The notes beneath the pieces are model-generated. The model was given only the letters and a program-made list of their open reading frames with translations, was not told where the DNA came from and did not search any database. From assembly GCA_022561635.1 (NCBI GenBank), contig JADFQV010000009.1, positions 1 to 53,874 of the forward strand: a stretch of DNA of 53,874 nucleotides. Reading direction: 5' to 3'. The position numbers were made by a program, and so were the translations under genes. The DNA is from Chloroflexota bacterium (GTDB lineage Bacteria; Chloroflexota; Dehalococcoidia; SM23-28-2; RBG-16-64-32). How positions within the stretch are numbered: position 1 is the stretch's first letter; the number at the start of each line of letters is the position of its first letter. Positions 25,138-41,052 of the stretch are shown one piece after another.

Positions 25138-26337
25138 TTACTTCAGAATCTTCGTCAGCACACCGGCGCCGACGGTGCGTCCACCTTCACGAATTGCGAA
25201 GTGCACGCCCTCTTCCAGCGCCACAGGTGTGATCAGGTCCACAATCATCTTGATGTTGTCGCCGGGCATCACCATCTCCACGCCTTCGGGGAGCTTGATG
25301 CTGCCGGTGACGTCAGTCGTGCGGATGTAGAACTGCGGGCGGTAGCCGTTGAAGAACGGCGTGTGCCGGCCGCCCTCTTCCTTGCTCAGGCAGTAGACCT
25401 CCGCCTCGAAGTCGGTGTGCGGCGTGATGGAGCCAGGATGCGCCAGCACCTGTCCGCGCTCGACGTCGTCACGCTCCATGCCCCGCAGGAGACAGCCAAC
25501 GTTGTCGCCGGCCTCGCCCTGGTCCAGCGTCTTCTGGAACATCTCAACGCCGGTGCAAACGGTCTTGCGGGTTTCCCCGAAGCCGACGATCTCGATCTCT
25601 TCGCCCGTCTTGACGATGCCACGCTCGACGCGGCCGGTGACGACGGTGCCACGGCCCTTGATGCCGAACACGTCCTCGACCGGCATCAGGAACGGCTTGT
25701 CCTTCGCCCGTTCCGGCTCCGGGATGAAGTTGTCGATCGCATCCATAAGATCCCAGATCGGCTTGTACTCCTCGGCGTCCGCGTCGGTGGACTCGCTCTC
25801 GAGGGCCTTGAGGGCGCTGCCGCGGATGATGGGCGTGTCATCGCCGGGGAAGTCGTACTTGTCCAGAAGCTCGCGGATCTCCAGCTCGACGAGGTCGAGG
25901 AGTTCCGGGTCTTCCATCATGTCCACCTTGTTGAGGAAGACGACCATAGCGGGCACTTCGACCTGGCGGGCCAGGAGGACGTGCTCTCGCGTCTGGGGCA
26001 TGGGGCCGTCGTTGGCCGCGACGACCAGGATGGCGCCGTCCATCTGGGCGGCGCCGGTGATCATGTTCTTGATGTAGTCGGCGTGGCCGGGACAGTCGAT
26101 GTGAGCGTAGTGTCGCTTGTCTGTCTCATACTCGACGTGCGCGATGGCAATGGTGATACCGCGCTCGCGCTCTTCCGGCGCCTTGTCGATGCTGAAGAAG
26201 TCACGATATTCAGCCTGCTGCTTCAGCGCCATCACTTTGGTCATGGCGGCGGTCAGCGTGGTCTTGCCGTGGTCGATGTGACCGATCGTCCCGACGTTAA
26301 GGTGTGGCTTCGTTCGTATGAATTTTTTCTTGGCCAT
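25138..26337 (-). CDS. tuf: Elongation factor Tu
   Basis: A 399-residue GTPase delivering aminoacyl-tRNA to the ribosome. GTP-binding motifs are GHIDHGKT (G1), RGITI (G2), DCPGH (G3), NKVD (G4) and GSALK (G5). The sequence has IDHGK where most EF-Tu have VDHGK. Domains 2 and 3 are complete, ending [23 protein letters not shown] at 26337 begins [20 protein letters not shown] (the usual opening) with an AGGAGG ten bases upstream; twelve earlier in-frame codons are leader. It lies downstream of tRNA-Tyr and tRNA-Thr and is probably co-transcribed with them. Confidence 0.98.
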   Translation of the reverse strand: MAKKKFIRTKPHLNVGTIGHIDHGKTTLTAAMTKVMALKQQAEYRDFFSIDKAPEERERGITIAIAHVEYETDKRHYAHIDCPGHADYIKNMITGAAQMDGAILVVAANDGPMPQTREHVLLARQVEVPAMVVFLNKVDMMEDPELLDLVELEIRELLDKYDFPGDDTPIIRGSALKALESESTDADAEEYKPIWDLMDAIDNFIPEPERAKDKPFLMPVEDVFGIKGRGTVVTGRVERGIVKTGEEIEIVGFGETRKTVCTGVEMFQKTLDQGEAGDNVGCLLRGMERDDVERGQVLAHPGSITPHTDFEAEVYCLSKEEGGRHTPFFNGYRPQFYIRTTDVTGSIKLPEGVEMVMPGDNIKMIVDLITPVALEEGVHFAIREGGRTVGAGVLTKILK

Positions 26338-26476
26338 CCTGTGGCTTCCTCCTATTGAATCGACTCGCGCCATCCTATCAACTCTTGGCCGACAAAACTA
26401 TGATAGCGCGGCGGTATGATACAGGAAACCAGCGCATTTCGCGCGGTTACCTTCGCTTATTTGATTTTCCGATCAC

Positions 26477-26552
26477 TGGAGCCCACGACCGGACTCGAAC
26501 CGGTGACCCCGTTCTTACCAAGAACGTGCTCTACCAACTGAGCTACGTGGGC
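26477..26552 (-). tRNA. tRNA-Thr(GGT)
   Basis: A full cloverleaf on the minus strand: acceptor GCCCACG/CGTGGGC, D arm GCTC-AGTTGGTA-GAGC, anticodon arm CGTTC-TTGGTAA-GAACG with anticodon GGT, T arm CCGGTTCGAGTCCGG, discriminator T, and an encoded CCA (26479-26477). It lies between tRNA-Tyr and tuf, as tRNA-Thr does in the tufB operon of E. coli. Confidence 0.97.
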
Positions 26553-26571
26553 CCGCAATCTCCCTCGTTAC

Positions 26572-26659
26572 TGGTGGCGGGGGCAGGATTCGAACCTGCG
26601 TAGCCCTTAAGGGCGCCGAGTTTACAGCCCGGTGCAATTGACCGCTCTGCCACCCCGCC
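26572..26659 (-). tRNA. tRNA-Tyr(GTA)
   Basis: A class II tRNA on the minus strand with acceptor GGCGGGG/CCCCGCC, an anticodon loop with GTA, a long variable arm (CGGCGCCCTTAAGGGCTACG region), T arm GCAGGTTCGAATCCTGC, discriminator A and encoded CCA. It is 19 bases upstream of tRNA-Thr. Confidence 0.96.
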
Positions 26660-26681
26660 GTTTCCGACGGATCATGGAGCC

Positions 26682-26746
26682 TGGAGCCGGAGGCATGGAA
26701 CCCACGTTCCTTCTTCCCGTTCCTTGTCCCATTGCGCCACTTCGGC
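26682..26746 (-). pseudogene. tRNA-Leu-like relic, truncated
   Basis: A 65-base minus-strand segment starts GCCGAAGTGGCGCAAT, close to the opening of bacterial tRNA-Leu, and ends GTTCCATGCCTCCGGCTCCA with a T-loop-like GTTCCAT and a CCA. The outer seven bases (GCCGAAG against CTCCGGC) pair at six of seven positions. The middle has no anticodon stem and the piece is about 20 bases too short. It sits in the transcribed leader upstream of tRNA-Tyr. Decayed tRNA is the best explanation, but chance similarity is possible. Confidence 0.4.
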
Positions 26747-26797
26747 CTACGCATCCGCCGGACGCCAAAAAAATTCGCCCCACAGGGAGGCATAATT

Positions 26798-26827
26798 AGT
26801 ATAGGCGTCCCCGTAGGGGGCAGTCAA
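26798..26827 (-). promoter_or_regulatory. Promoter of the tRNA-Tyr/tRNA-Thr/tuf unit
   Basis: TTGACT (26827-26822) and TATACT (26803-26798) on the minus strand with 18-base spacing, only a few bases past the ispF stop. The spacer holds the inverted repeat CCCCTACGGGG. One mismatch in each box suggests a strong promoter. Confidence 0.75.
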
Positions 26828-26831
26828 GGAT

Positions 26832-27305
26832 TCACGCCTCACGGAGGAGCGCGACGGCGACCGCCGCGATCGCCTCGCCGCGTCCTATTTCGCCGACTCC
26901 CTCGTTCGTCGTCGCCTTTACGCTGACCGCCGTCTCGGCGACGCCGATCAGCTTCGCCATTCGGGCGCGCAGCGCCGCCACGTGCGGCGCGAGGCGCGGC
27001 TTCTCGGCGATGACGGTAACATCGATGTTTTCGACGGCGTATGCGGAATCTCGCACGAGAACGAGCGTCCTCTCCAGCAGCAAGGAGCTCTGGGCGTCCT
27101 TCCACTCGGCCGCGTCGGCCGGGAAGTGCGTTCCGATGTCGCCCAGGGCAGCCGCACCGAGCAGCGCGTCGATGACGGCGTGCAGCACGACATCGGCGTC
27201 GGAGTGTCCCGCCAGGCCTGGCTCGCCGGGGAGTACGACGCCGCCGAGAACGAGCGTTCGTCCCGGGCCAAAGCGGTGGATGTCGTAGCCGATTCCGATT
27301 CGCAT
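26832..27305 (-). CDS. ispF: 2-C-methyl-D-erythritol 2,4-cyclodiphosphate synthase
   Basis: A 157-residue trimeric zinc enzyme of the MEP isoprenoid pathway; it cyclises CDP-methylerythritol 2-phosphate. The opening RIGIGYDIHRF holds the zinc ligands Asp and His, and GHSDADVVLHAVIDALLGA carries the third His and substrate loop. DIGTHFPAD is conserved, and the ATTNEGVGEIGRGE end is typical, although the usual TTxxLGFxG reads TTNEGVGEIG. ATG at 27305, four bases after the ispD stop. The pair ispD-ispF form one operon. Confidence 0.96.
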   Translation of the reverse strand: MRIGIGYDIHRFGPGRTLVLGGVVLPGEPGLAGHSDADVVLHAVIDALLGAAALGDIGTHFPADAAEWKDAQSSLLLERTLVLVRDSAYAVENIDVTVIAEKPRLAPHVAALRARMAKLIGVAETAVSVKATTNEGVGEIGRGEAIAAVAVALLREA

Positions 27306-27309
27306 GGCG

Positions 27310-27978
27310 CTAGTGCAGGTAAGCTTCCGCCAGCATCAGGTCCTCGGCCGTGGTGATCTTGACGTTGCGGCTGCTTCCTTCGAACGTCGCTACGGAACAG
27401 CCGAGCGATTCCACCATCGCCGCATCGTCGGTGACGTCGTCGGCAACTTCGTCGTGCGCCCGGACGAGGAGATCGTAACGAACAACCTGAGGCGTCTGGA
27501 CAGCGACGAGGCGTGACCGGTCCAGCGTGCGCGTGATGGCGCCCGTCTCATCGATCTCCTTGATCGTATCGGCCAGCGGCAAGACCGGTACGGCGGCCCC
27601 GGTTTCGCGGGCTGCTTCGAGCCCACGGGCGATCATGCCCGGCCGCACGAGCGGTCGGCCACCGTCGTGCACGGCTACCCAGTCGCACGGCCCCAGCGCC
27701 GCCAGCCCGCACTTCACAGAGTCCTGCCGCCGCTGCCCGCCGACGCAGACCGCGACTATTTTAGAGAAGCTCTCTTCGGCGACGAGGGCCCGCCCACGCT
27801 CCAGGTTCGCCTCGGAAACGACGAGCACGACACGATCGATCGGTTCGCAGCTCTCGAAGGCGGCGACAGTGTGCGCCAGCAGCGGCCGGCCGGCGACGAC
27901 TGAGAAGAGTTTGTCGGCACCGTGCATTCGCATCCCAGCGCCGGCGGCGACGATCACCCCTGCGCAGACTTCAGACAT
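27310..27978 (-). CDS. ispD: 2-C-methyl-D-erythritol 4-phosphate cytidylyltransferase
   Basis: A 222-residue nucleotidyltransferase that joins CTP to methylerythritol phosphate. GVIVAAGAGMRMHGADK is the CTP-binding loop, with the conserved Arg and Lys. GGQRRQDSVKCGL, VAVHDGGRPLVRP (metal-binding Asp) and ALVAVQTPQVVRYDLL are the other family blocks. ATG at 27978. It is upstream of and coupled with ispF. Cytoplasmic; third MEP-pathway step. Confidence 0.96.
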   Translation of the reverse strand: MSEVCAGVIVAAGAGMRMHGADKLFSVVAGRPLLAHTVAAFESCEPIDRVVLVVSEANLERGRALVAEESFSKIVAVCVGGQRRQDSVKCGLAALGPCDWVAVHDGGRPLVRPGMIARGLEAARETGAAVPVLPLADTIKEIDETGAITRTLDRSRLVAVQTPQVVRYDLLVRAHDEVADDVTDDAAMVESLGCSVATFEGSSRNVKITTAEDLMLAEAYLH

Positions 27979-28019
27979 ACGCCGCCACTATAGCGCAGCG
28001 CCCTTCGCGGGTGCCGAAC

Positions 28020-28673
28020 TTACGCCAGGCTGCTGAACACAGTGACACCGGCGCTCGCCAGGCCAGCAAGCCACATGTTCTTGATCGTCTTGCCGGCGAG
28101 GACGGAGAGGAAGAACCTCCGCATCGGCATCTGCACAGCGCCGGCGGTCAGTCCGACGAGGTCGAACGCCGGGTTGGGAATCGTGGACATGACGAAGAGC
28201 GTCAGCGCGCCGCGGCGCTCCATCCAACGCCGGATGCGAGCGTACGATGGCCGGTCTTCGATGAAGACGCGGCCGCCATAGCCCGCCGCATAGCCGGAGA
28301 ACTCACCGATCGCCTCGCCCAGGCCGGCCACGATGCCGACCCAGAACCAGGCCGGAACGCCGAGGAAGTCGTTGAGCAACGCACCGCCGCCGAGGACGCT
28401 GACCACGGCCGGCGACGGGAGCAGGATCGAAGCGGCGCCGACGAGGCTGATGACGAAAACGCCGAAGTAGCCATAGCTGGCCAGGTTGGAGACGTCGGTG
28501 CTGAAGTAGAAGAAGCCGATCGCGAACAGCGTGAGCATTAGGGCGACGCCCACCAGCAGTGTGTACTCCAGGCGCCAACGGAAGCGCCCCGCTACTTCCA
28601 GGACCTGGGACGGCTCGAGCTCCTCCTCGCCTTCGCGGACGATCACATGCCCGCGCCCGGCCTCGTCTGTCAT
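28020..28673 (-). CDS. VTT-domain (SNARE-associated/DedA-like) membrane protein
   Basis: A 217-residue membrane protein with about five hydrophobic segments. The N-terminal 30 residues are hydrophilic and acidic. The first helix is LEYTLLVGVALMLTLFAIGF; the re-entrant VTT/SNARE-associated region includes AASILLPSPAVVSVLGGG, GIVAGLGEAIGEFSGYAAG and FVMSTIPNPAFDLVGLTAG with the conserved Gly and Pro. ATG at 28673. Members of this superfamily (DedA, TMEM41/VMP1, YqaA) act in lipid scrambling or undecaprenyl-phosphate recycling. Such a role is possible but not shown here. Confidence 0.8.
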   Translation of the reverse strand: MTDEAGRGHVIVREGEEELEPSQVLEVAGRFRWRLEYTLLVGVALMLTLFAIGFFYFSTDVSNLASYGYFGVFVISLVGAASILLPSPAVVSVLGGGALLNDFLGVPAWFWVGIVAGLGEAIGEFSGYAAGYGGRVFIEDRPSYARIRRWMERRGALTLFVMSTIPNPAFDLVGLTAGAVQMPMRRFFLSVLAGKTIKNMWLAGLASAGVTVFSSLA

Positions 28674-28724
28674 CGCCTGACAGCCAAGGAGAGGGCGAGA
28701 GTGGGCACTCCCGCCCCGTATCGG

Positions 28725-28753
28725 GTCATAATCAACGCCTCTCCTATCGCCAA
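28725..28753 (-). promoter_or_regulatory. Weak candidate promoter for the VTT gene
   Basis: TTGGCG (28753-28748) and TATGAC (28730-28725) on the minus strand with 17-base spacing, about 50 bases before the VTT-gene ATG. Both boxes are imperfect. Confidence 0.35.
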
Positions 28754-28811
28754 CGCTTGTGAGCCCGCCGCAGCGGGGATACGGCGCTCATTCGAACGTC
28801 GCAGCGACGCC

Positions 28812-28829
28812 ACGAGCGCCGCCGCTCGT
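28812..28829 (-). terminator. Hairpin in the gdh-VTT interval
   Basis: ACGAGCG-CCGC-CGCTCGT is a perfect 7-bp stem, 65 bases past the dehydrogenase stop. No U-tract follows on the minus strand, so it is only a possible factor-dependent terminator. The remaining 220-base interval shows no gene. Confidence 0.3.
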
Positions 28830-28893
28830 CGTTTACCTATGTCAACGCCAGGCCGGCGTCATGGTTACGTGGCGGCGCGACGCGGTCCGTCAG

Positions 28894-30171
28894 CTAAGGG
28901 TAAATGCCGCGGATCAACGTCGCTTCGACGACGCGGCCTACACCGAGCGCCATCGCCGCTTTCCGCATCGTCACGCCGTCGCGCTCCGCCGCCGCCGCCA
29001 CTTCGCGATGCGCCCGCGTGATCACTTTTCTCAGGCGATCGTTGACCTCGTCCTCTTCCCAGAAATAGAACTGCAGATCCTGCACCCACTCGAAGTACGA
29101 AACGATGACGCCGCCGGCGTTGGCCAGGATATCCGGCACGATCGTCACTCCCCGCTCTTCCAGGATCCGGTCCGCCTCGGGAGTCGTGGGACCGTTAGCG
29201 CCTTCGACGATGAACCGCGCCCGAACGTCGCCGGCGTTCTGGGACGTGATCTGCCCTTCCAGCGCCGCCGGGATGAGGAAGTCGACCGGCAGTGCGAGAA
29301 CCTCCGCGTTCGTGATCTTGTCCACGTCGGCGCATTCGACAAGCGGCTTCGCCTTGCGGCATTCGATGAGCGCGTCGACGTCGAGGCCGTGGCCGTCGTA
29401 GACGCCGCCGGAGCGGTCGCTTACGGCGACGACCCTGGCACCGGCGCGCTGCAGCAAATTGGCTGCGACGCTGCCGACGTTTCCGAACCCCTGAATGGCC
29501 ACAGTCGCCCCCTCCAGGTTGATGCTCTTCTGTCTGCACAGCTCTTCGACGATGAAGAGGACGCCCCGGCCCGTCGCCTCAACTCGGCCCAGCGTCCCAC
29601 CCACGGCCACGGGCTTGCCGGTAACCACGCCGGTGACGGTGTAGCCCTTGTGCATGCTGATCGTGTCCATGATCCAGGCCATGATCTGCTGGTTCGTGCC
29701 CATGTCCGGCGCTGGAATGTCCTCTGACTGGCCGATGATGATGCTGATCTCCGTAGCGTAGCGGCGCGTCAGGTCTTCCAGCTCAGCAGCGGAGAGCGCG
29801 CGGGGGTCCACAATGACGCCGCCCTTGGCGCCACCGAAGGGTAGTTTGACGACGGCCGCCTTCCAGGTCATCCACATCGCCAGGGCGCGCACCTCGTCCA
29901 GCGAGACCCGCAGGCTGTAGCGGAGGCCACCCTTGGCGGGGCCGCGAGCGATGTTGTGCTGTACGCGATAACCGCAGAAGACCTGGATCGACCCGTCGTC
30001 CATGTTCACCGGGAAGTTGACCGAAAGCTCGCGCTTGCTGACGCGGAGGACACCGCGGATGTCGTCGTCCAGATGCAGGCGATCAGCCGCGTCGTCGAAC
30101 TGGGTGAGGGCTGTACTCAGCGCGCCATTTTCCGCCGTGGCAGCCTGAGTGTCCTTGTCTGATCTTGCCAT
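28894..30171 (-). CDS. Glutamate dehydrogenase (Glu/Leu/Phe/Val dehydrogenase family)
   Basis: A 425-residue NAD(P)-dependent enzyme interconverting glutamate and 2-oxoglutarate plus ammonia. The substrate domain has QHNIARGPAKGGLRY and KLPFGGAKGGVIVDP with the catalytic Lys, then PAPDMGTNQQIMAW. The Rossmann domain has VAIQGFGNVGS. EGANGPTTPEAD and DILANAGGVIVSYFEWVQ complete the family pattern. ATG at 30171 is preferred: an upstream in-frame ATG at 30192 overlaps a TATAAT box and has no ribosome site. The closely related leucine dehydrogenases are shorter, and the GPAKGG/GTNQQ pattern supports the glutamate enzyme. It follows rpoC on the same strand but across a hairpin. Confidence 0.9.
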   Translation of the reverse strand: MARSDKDTQAATAENGALSTALTQFDDAADRLHLDDDIRGVLRVSKRELSVNFPVNMDDGSIQVFCGYRVQHNIARGPAKGGLRYSLRVSLDEVRALAMWMTWKAAVVKLPFGGAKGGVIVDPRALSAAELEDLTRRYATEISIIIGQSEDIPAPDMGTNQQIMAWIMDTISMHKGYTVTGVVTGKPVAVGGTLGRVEATGRGVLFIVEELCRQKSINLEGATVAIQGFGNVGSVAANLLQRAGARVVAVSDRSGGVYDGHGLDVDALIECRKAKPLVECADVDKITNAEVLALPVDFLIPAALEGQITSQNAGDVRARFIVEGANGPTTPEADRILEERGVTIVPDILANAGGVIVSYFEWVQDLQFYFWEEDEVNDRLRKVITRAHREVAAAAERDGVTMRKAAMALGVGRVVEATLIRGIYP

Positions 30172-30223
30172 CCGGTTCGGCCTTGGGGACATTATAGGCC
30201 CGCCGGCGGCAGATGCGGACGCT

Positions 30224-30254
30224 GAGAAGCCCGACCGTAGAGGCCGGGCTTCTC
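30224..30254 (-). terminator. Intrinsic-type terminator after rpoC region
   Basis: A perfect 10-bp inverted repeat, GAGAAGCCCG and CGGGCTTCTC, encloses an 11-base loop, 26 bases past the rpoC stop on the minus strand. The 3' arm ends in CTTCTC rather than a pure U-run. It should end the rpoB-rpoC transcript just before the dehydrogenase promoter. Confidence 0.65.
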
Positions 30255-30279
30255 GGTCAGTTCGCCGGACAGTGGATCG

Positions 30280-38656
<8,377 letters not shown>

Positions 38657-38777
38657 GCAGGATTCTCCTCCCGAGAGGCTAGAAACGAAAGATTGGGCAG
38701 GCGGCAGGGGCTAAGGTCAAAGGCAAATAGATACAGGGAATAGAATCTGGGGGGATTCGACAGTCATCCAGTTAAAT

Positions 38778-38806
38778 ATTCTAGTGAGCGCCAAGCCAAA
38801 AGTCAA
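38778..38806 (-). promoter_or_regulatory. Promoter of rpoB-rpoC
   Basis: TTGACT (38806-38801) and TAGAAT (38783-38778) on the minus strand with 17-base spacing, in an AT-rich patch unlike the surrounding sequence. Transcription should begin near 38771, giving a leader of about 115 bases to rpoB. No known leader motif was recognised in it. Confidence 0.75.
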
Positions 38807-38839
38807 CTGTTTTTTTCCGCACGCTCAGATACGACTCCC

Positions 38840-39748
38840 CTACTCGCCAACGGCGGCCGGCGCCACCGGCTCCCGCTGGCGCTGGTTGGATGGCGTCTGG
38901 CCCCGCATCACCGTTGCTACGCCGGCGATGATCAGCAGGAAGCCGGCGATCGTGTTCACGCCGATGCTCTCATCGAGAATCAGCCAGCCCAGGAACAACG
39001 CGAGCACCGGCACGATGTACGTGACGAGCGACGCCCGCACGCTGCCGATGTTCTCGATCAGCCAGACGAACATTACGTAGCCAACGCCCGTGCCCAGCGT
39101 GCCCAGCGCGATTAGCGAGGCCCAGGCTTCGAGGCTGAGCGAGTAGCTCGGCGCTCCCGACACGACGATGAGCAAGGCGCCGGCGATGAGGACTGAGAGC
39201 ATCAGCTGCAGCATCGTCAGGCTGACGGCATCCTGCTCACGGAGGAGGCTGCGCATGTAGACCGCGCCCAAGCCATAGCAAAGCGCCGCGCCGACCACCG
39301 CCAGCTGCCCGGCGACGGCTGCGTCCGTGACGTCGAGCGATTCGGTGCCGGTGAGCACCGCCACGCCGACGAATCCGAGCAGCAGGCCGCCCAGACGCGC
39401 CGGCGTGAAGTGCTCTTCGTCGAGAGCGATGGCGGCGACAACGGCGGTAAAGATCGGCACCATCGCGTTGAGGACGGACGCTGTGCCGCTATCGATGTGC
39501 TGCTCTCCCCAGGAGATCAGCGCGAACGGCATGATATTGGCCAGAATCGCCAGGACGGAGACGCGCGCCACCAGGCTCGGCGTCACGATCATCTTGTGCC
39601 GGGTCACGAGCACGTAGGCGCCGACGGCCAGGCAACCGAAGAACACCCGCCCGAAAACGACCTCCAGCGGCCCCGTCTCATCGACGATGACCTTGATGAA
39701 GAGGAACGAACCACCCCAGATGGCGCCCAACGCGAACAGCGTCGGCAT
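38840..39748 (-). CDS. DMT-superfamily (EamA) transporter
   Basis: A 302-residue permease with ten hydrophobic helices in two EamA repeats. The first repeat starts PTLFALGAIWGGSFLFIKV, the conserved drug/metabolite-transporter opening, and ends before VTDAAVAGQL; the second has ALCYGLGAVYMRSLL and ends with GWLILDESIG, the typical second-repeat motif. ATG at 39748 is used here. An in-frame TTG at 39796 overlaps the ada stop as TTGA and would add 16 residues; either start is possible. It probably shares an mRNA with ada. Export of a metabolite or drug is the family role; the substrate is unknown. Confidence 0.82.
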   Translation of the reverse strand: MPTLFALGAIWGGSFLFIKVIVDETGPLEVVFGRVFFGCLAVGAYVLVTRHKMIVTPSLVARVSVLAILANIMPFALISWGEQHIDSGTASVLNAMVPIFTAVVAAIALDEEHFTPARLGGLLLGFVGVAVLTGTESLDVTDAAVAGQLAVVGAALCYGLGAVYMRSLLREQDAVSLTMLQLMLSVLIAGALLIVVSGAPSYSLSLEAWASLIALGTLGTGVGYVMFVWLIENIGSVRASLVTYIVPVLALFLGWLILDESIGVNTIAGFLLIIAGVATVMRGQTPSNQRQREPVAPAAVGE

Positions 39749-39792
39749 GGCCCTCGCCGAGGGTGCGTTGGACGCCGGGCGACCGGGGTTGC

Positions 39793-40863
39793 TCAACTGG
39801 GCGGCCGCTCGCCGCCGTCCGGCCCTGCCCGGCTCTCCATCGCCAGCAGGGCCTCCTTGCGCTTCACGCCGCCGCCGTAGCCGCCGAGGCTCCCATCGTG
39901 GCGCACGACGCGGTGGCAGGGGATGACGATACCGACGGGGTTCGTGGCGCAGGCGCGGGCGACGGCGCGGGCCGCCCGGGGCGACCCGATCTCCCGGGCG
40001 ACCTGCGAGTAGGACTTGGTATCGCCGCGGGCGATGCCGCGCAGGGCGCGCCAGACGCGCATCTGGAACGCCGTCGCCTGGATGTCCAGCGGCAGGTCGA
40101 GCCTCGTCGTCTCTCCGGCCAGGTAGCGAACGATCTCGCTGACCCAGGCGCGCAGGCCTTCGCTCTGGCGCTCCAGCTTGGCTCGCGGGAACTCCCGATC
40201 GAGCTTGCTTTCGAGCTGCGCCCTGTCGTCGCCGAGCTTGACGATGCAAACGCCGCGCTCCGTAGCGCCGACGAGCAGCTTGCCCAGCGCACAGTCAGTG
40301 ATCTCGTAGTGCACGGTCATTCCCGCACCGCCCCGGCCGTAGGTCGCCGGCGTCATACCAAGCACGTCGTCGGACTTCTCGTACAGCCGGGAGCCGCTGG
40401 GATAGCCGGCATCGTACAGCGCGCGGGTCACGCTTGCGCCCTCACGCAGGCCGTCCTTGAGGCGATTGGACCGCGTCGACGCCAGGTACTGGCGCGGCGA
40501 GACGCCAAGCTCGCGCCGAAAGAGCCTGCGCAGGTACTCGCTGCGCAGACCCAGCCGGCCGGCGACCGCCGCCAGAGATGGTTCGGCGTCCGGATCGTCG
40601 TCCAGGAAGGCGCAGGCCGCGGCCAGGTAGGCGGCGCGCGGATCGGGCGAGGGATCGAGCGGGCGACAGCGCTTGCAGGCGCGGAAGCCGGCCGTCTGCG
40701 CCTCTTCGGTCGTCCAGTAGAGCACGATGTTCTCCGGCTTTGGCGCCCTGGCGGGACAGCCGGGCCGGCAGAAGATCCCCGTACTGCGCACGGCGATGAT
40801 GAACGCCGGGCCGGCGGCGTCTGCGCTCCGCGGACGAGTGGTGACGTCGGTTGTGCTGTTCAT
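39793..40863 (-). CDS. ada: Ada: methylphosphotriester sensor and O6-alkylguanine-DNA alkyltransferase
   Basis: A 356-residue three-part protein. Residues 20-75 are the Ada zinc domain with four Cys (TGIFCRPGCPAR and FRACKRCRP); methyl transfer to one Cys makes it a transcription activator in E. coli. Residues about 85-180 are an AraC-type helix-turn-helix (SLAAVAGRLGLRSEYLRRLF, ALYDAGYPSGSRLYE). The C-terminal alkyltransferase has the acceptor-Cys motif IPCHRVVRHDGSLGGYGGG. ATG at 40863 follows GGAGGTAATCGAT, a very good ribosome site; upstream codons are non-coding. The first helix before the zinc domain is shorter than in E. coli Ada. A large inverted repeat lies just upstream. Confidence 0.92.
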   Translation of the reverse strand: MNSTTDVTTRPRSADAAGPAFIIAVRSTGIFCRPGCPARAPKPENIVLYWTTEEAQTAGFRACKRCRPLDPSPDPRAAYLAAACAFLDDDPDAEPSLAAVAGRLGLRSEYLRRLFRRELGVSPRQYLASTRSNRLKDGLREGASVTRALYDAGYPSGSRLYEKSDDVLGMTPATYGRGGAGMTVHYEITDCALGKLLVGATERGVCIVKLGDDRAQLESKLDREFPRAKLERQSEGLRAWVSEIVRYLAGETTRLDLPLDIQATAFQMRVWRALRGIARGDTKSYSQVAREIGSPRAARAVARACATNPVGIVIPCHRVVRHDGSLGGYGGGVKRKEALLAMESRAGPDGGERPPS

Positions 40864-40914
40864 ATCGATTACCTCCACCCGCACGATAGCGGCGGCGGAG
40901 GCGACTGGACTATC

Positions 40915-40942
40915 CGCTTTCGGCAACCGAATGCCGAAAGCG
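40915..40942. promoter_or_regulatory. Long inverted repeat in the ada-prs divergent region
   Basis: CGCTTTCGGCA and TGCCGAAAGCG are perfect 11-base arms around a 6-base spacer (ACCGAA), 52 bases before the ada ATG. Size, perfection and place fit a binding site for a dimeric regulator of ada. No U-tract follows on either strand, so a terminator is unlikely. Confidence 0.45.
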
Positions 40943-41052
40943 CAGCGAGTGTGGAAGCCACAACGTACATGCCTTTGTGGACTCGGTCAATCGGGGGGCG
41001 TTGGCCGGTTGCTAGGCCGTGGTCAGTATTGTATTTTGAGGCCGGTTCCACC

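Noticed and set aside
28843-28848. Perfect TTGACA-like hexamer on the minus strand
   Set aside because: No acceptable -10 box lies 16-18 bases downstream; the sequence there is GC-only.
28759-29727. Long plus-strand open frame of 322 codons opposite glutamate dehydrogenase
   Set aside because: It lies antisense to a strongly conserved gene and has Arg/His/Val-rich, low-complexity translation typical of GC-rich shadow frames.
38812-38818. Run of T on the plus strand near rpoB promoter as a terminator
   Set aside because: The adjacent genes are transcribed from the minus strand, so the T-run is not downstream of any plus-strand gene.
39763-41052. Very long upstream extension of the prs reading frame
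   Set aside because: Conserved PRPP synthase sequence starts at the GTG at 41053; the extension is antisense to ada.
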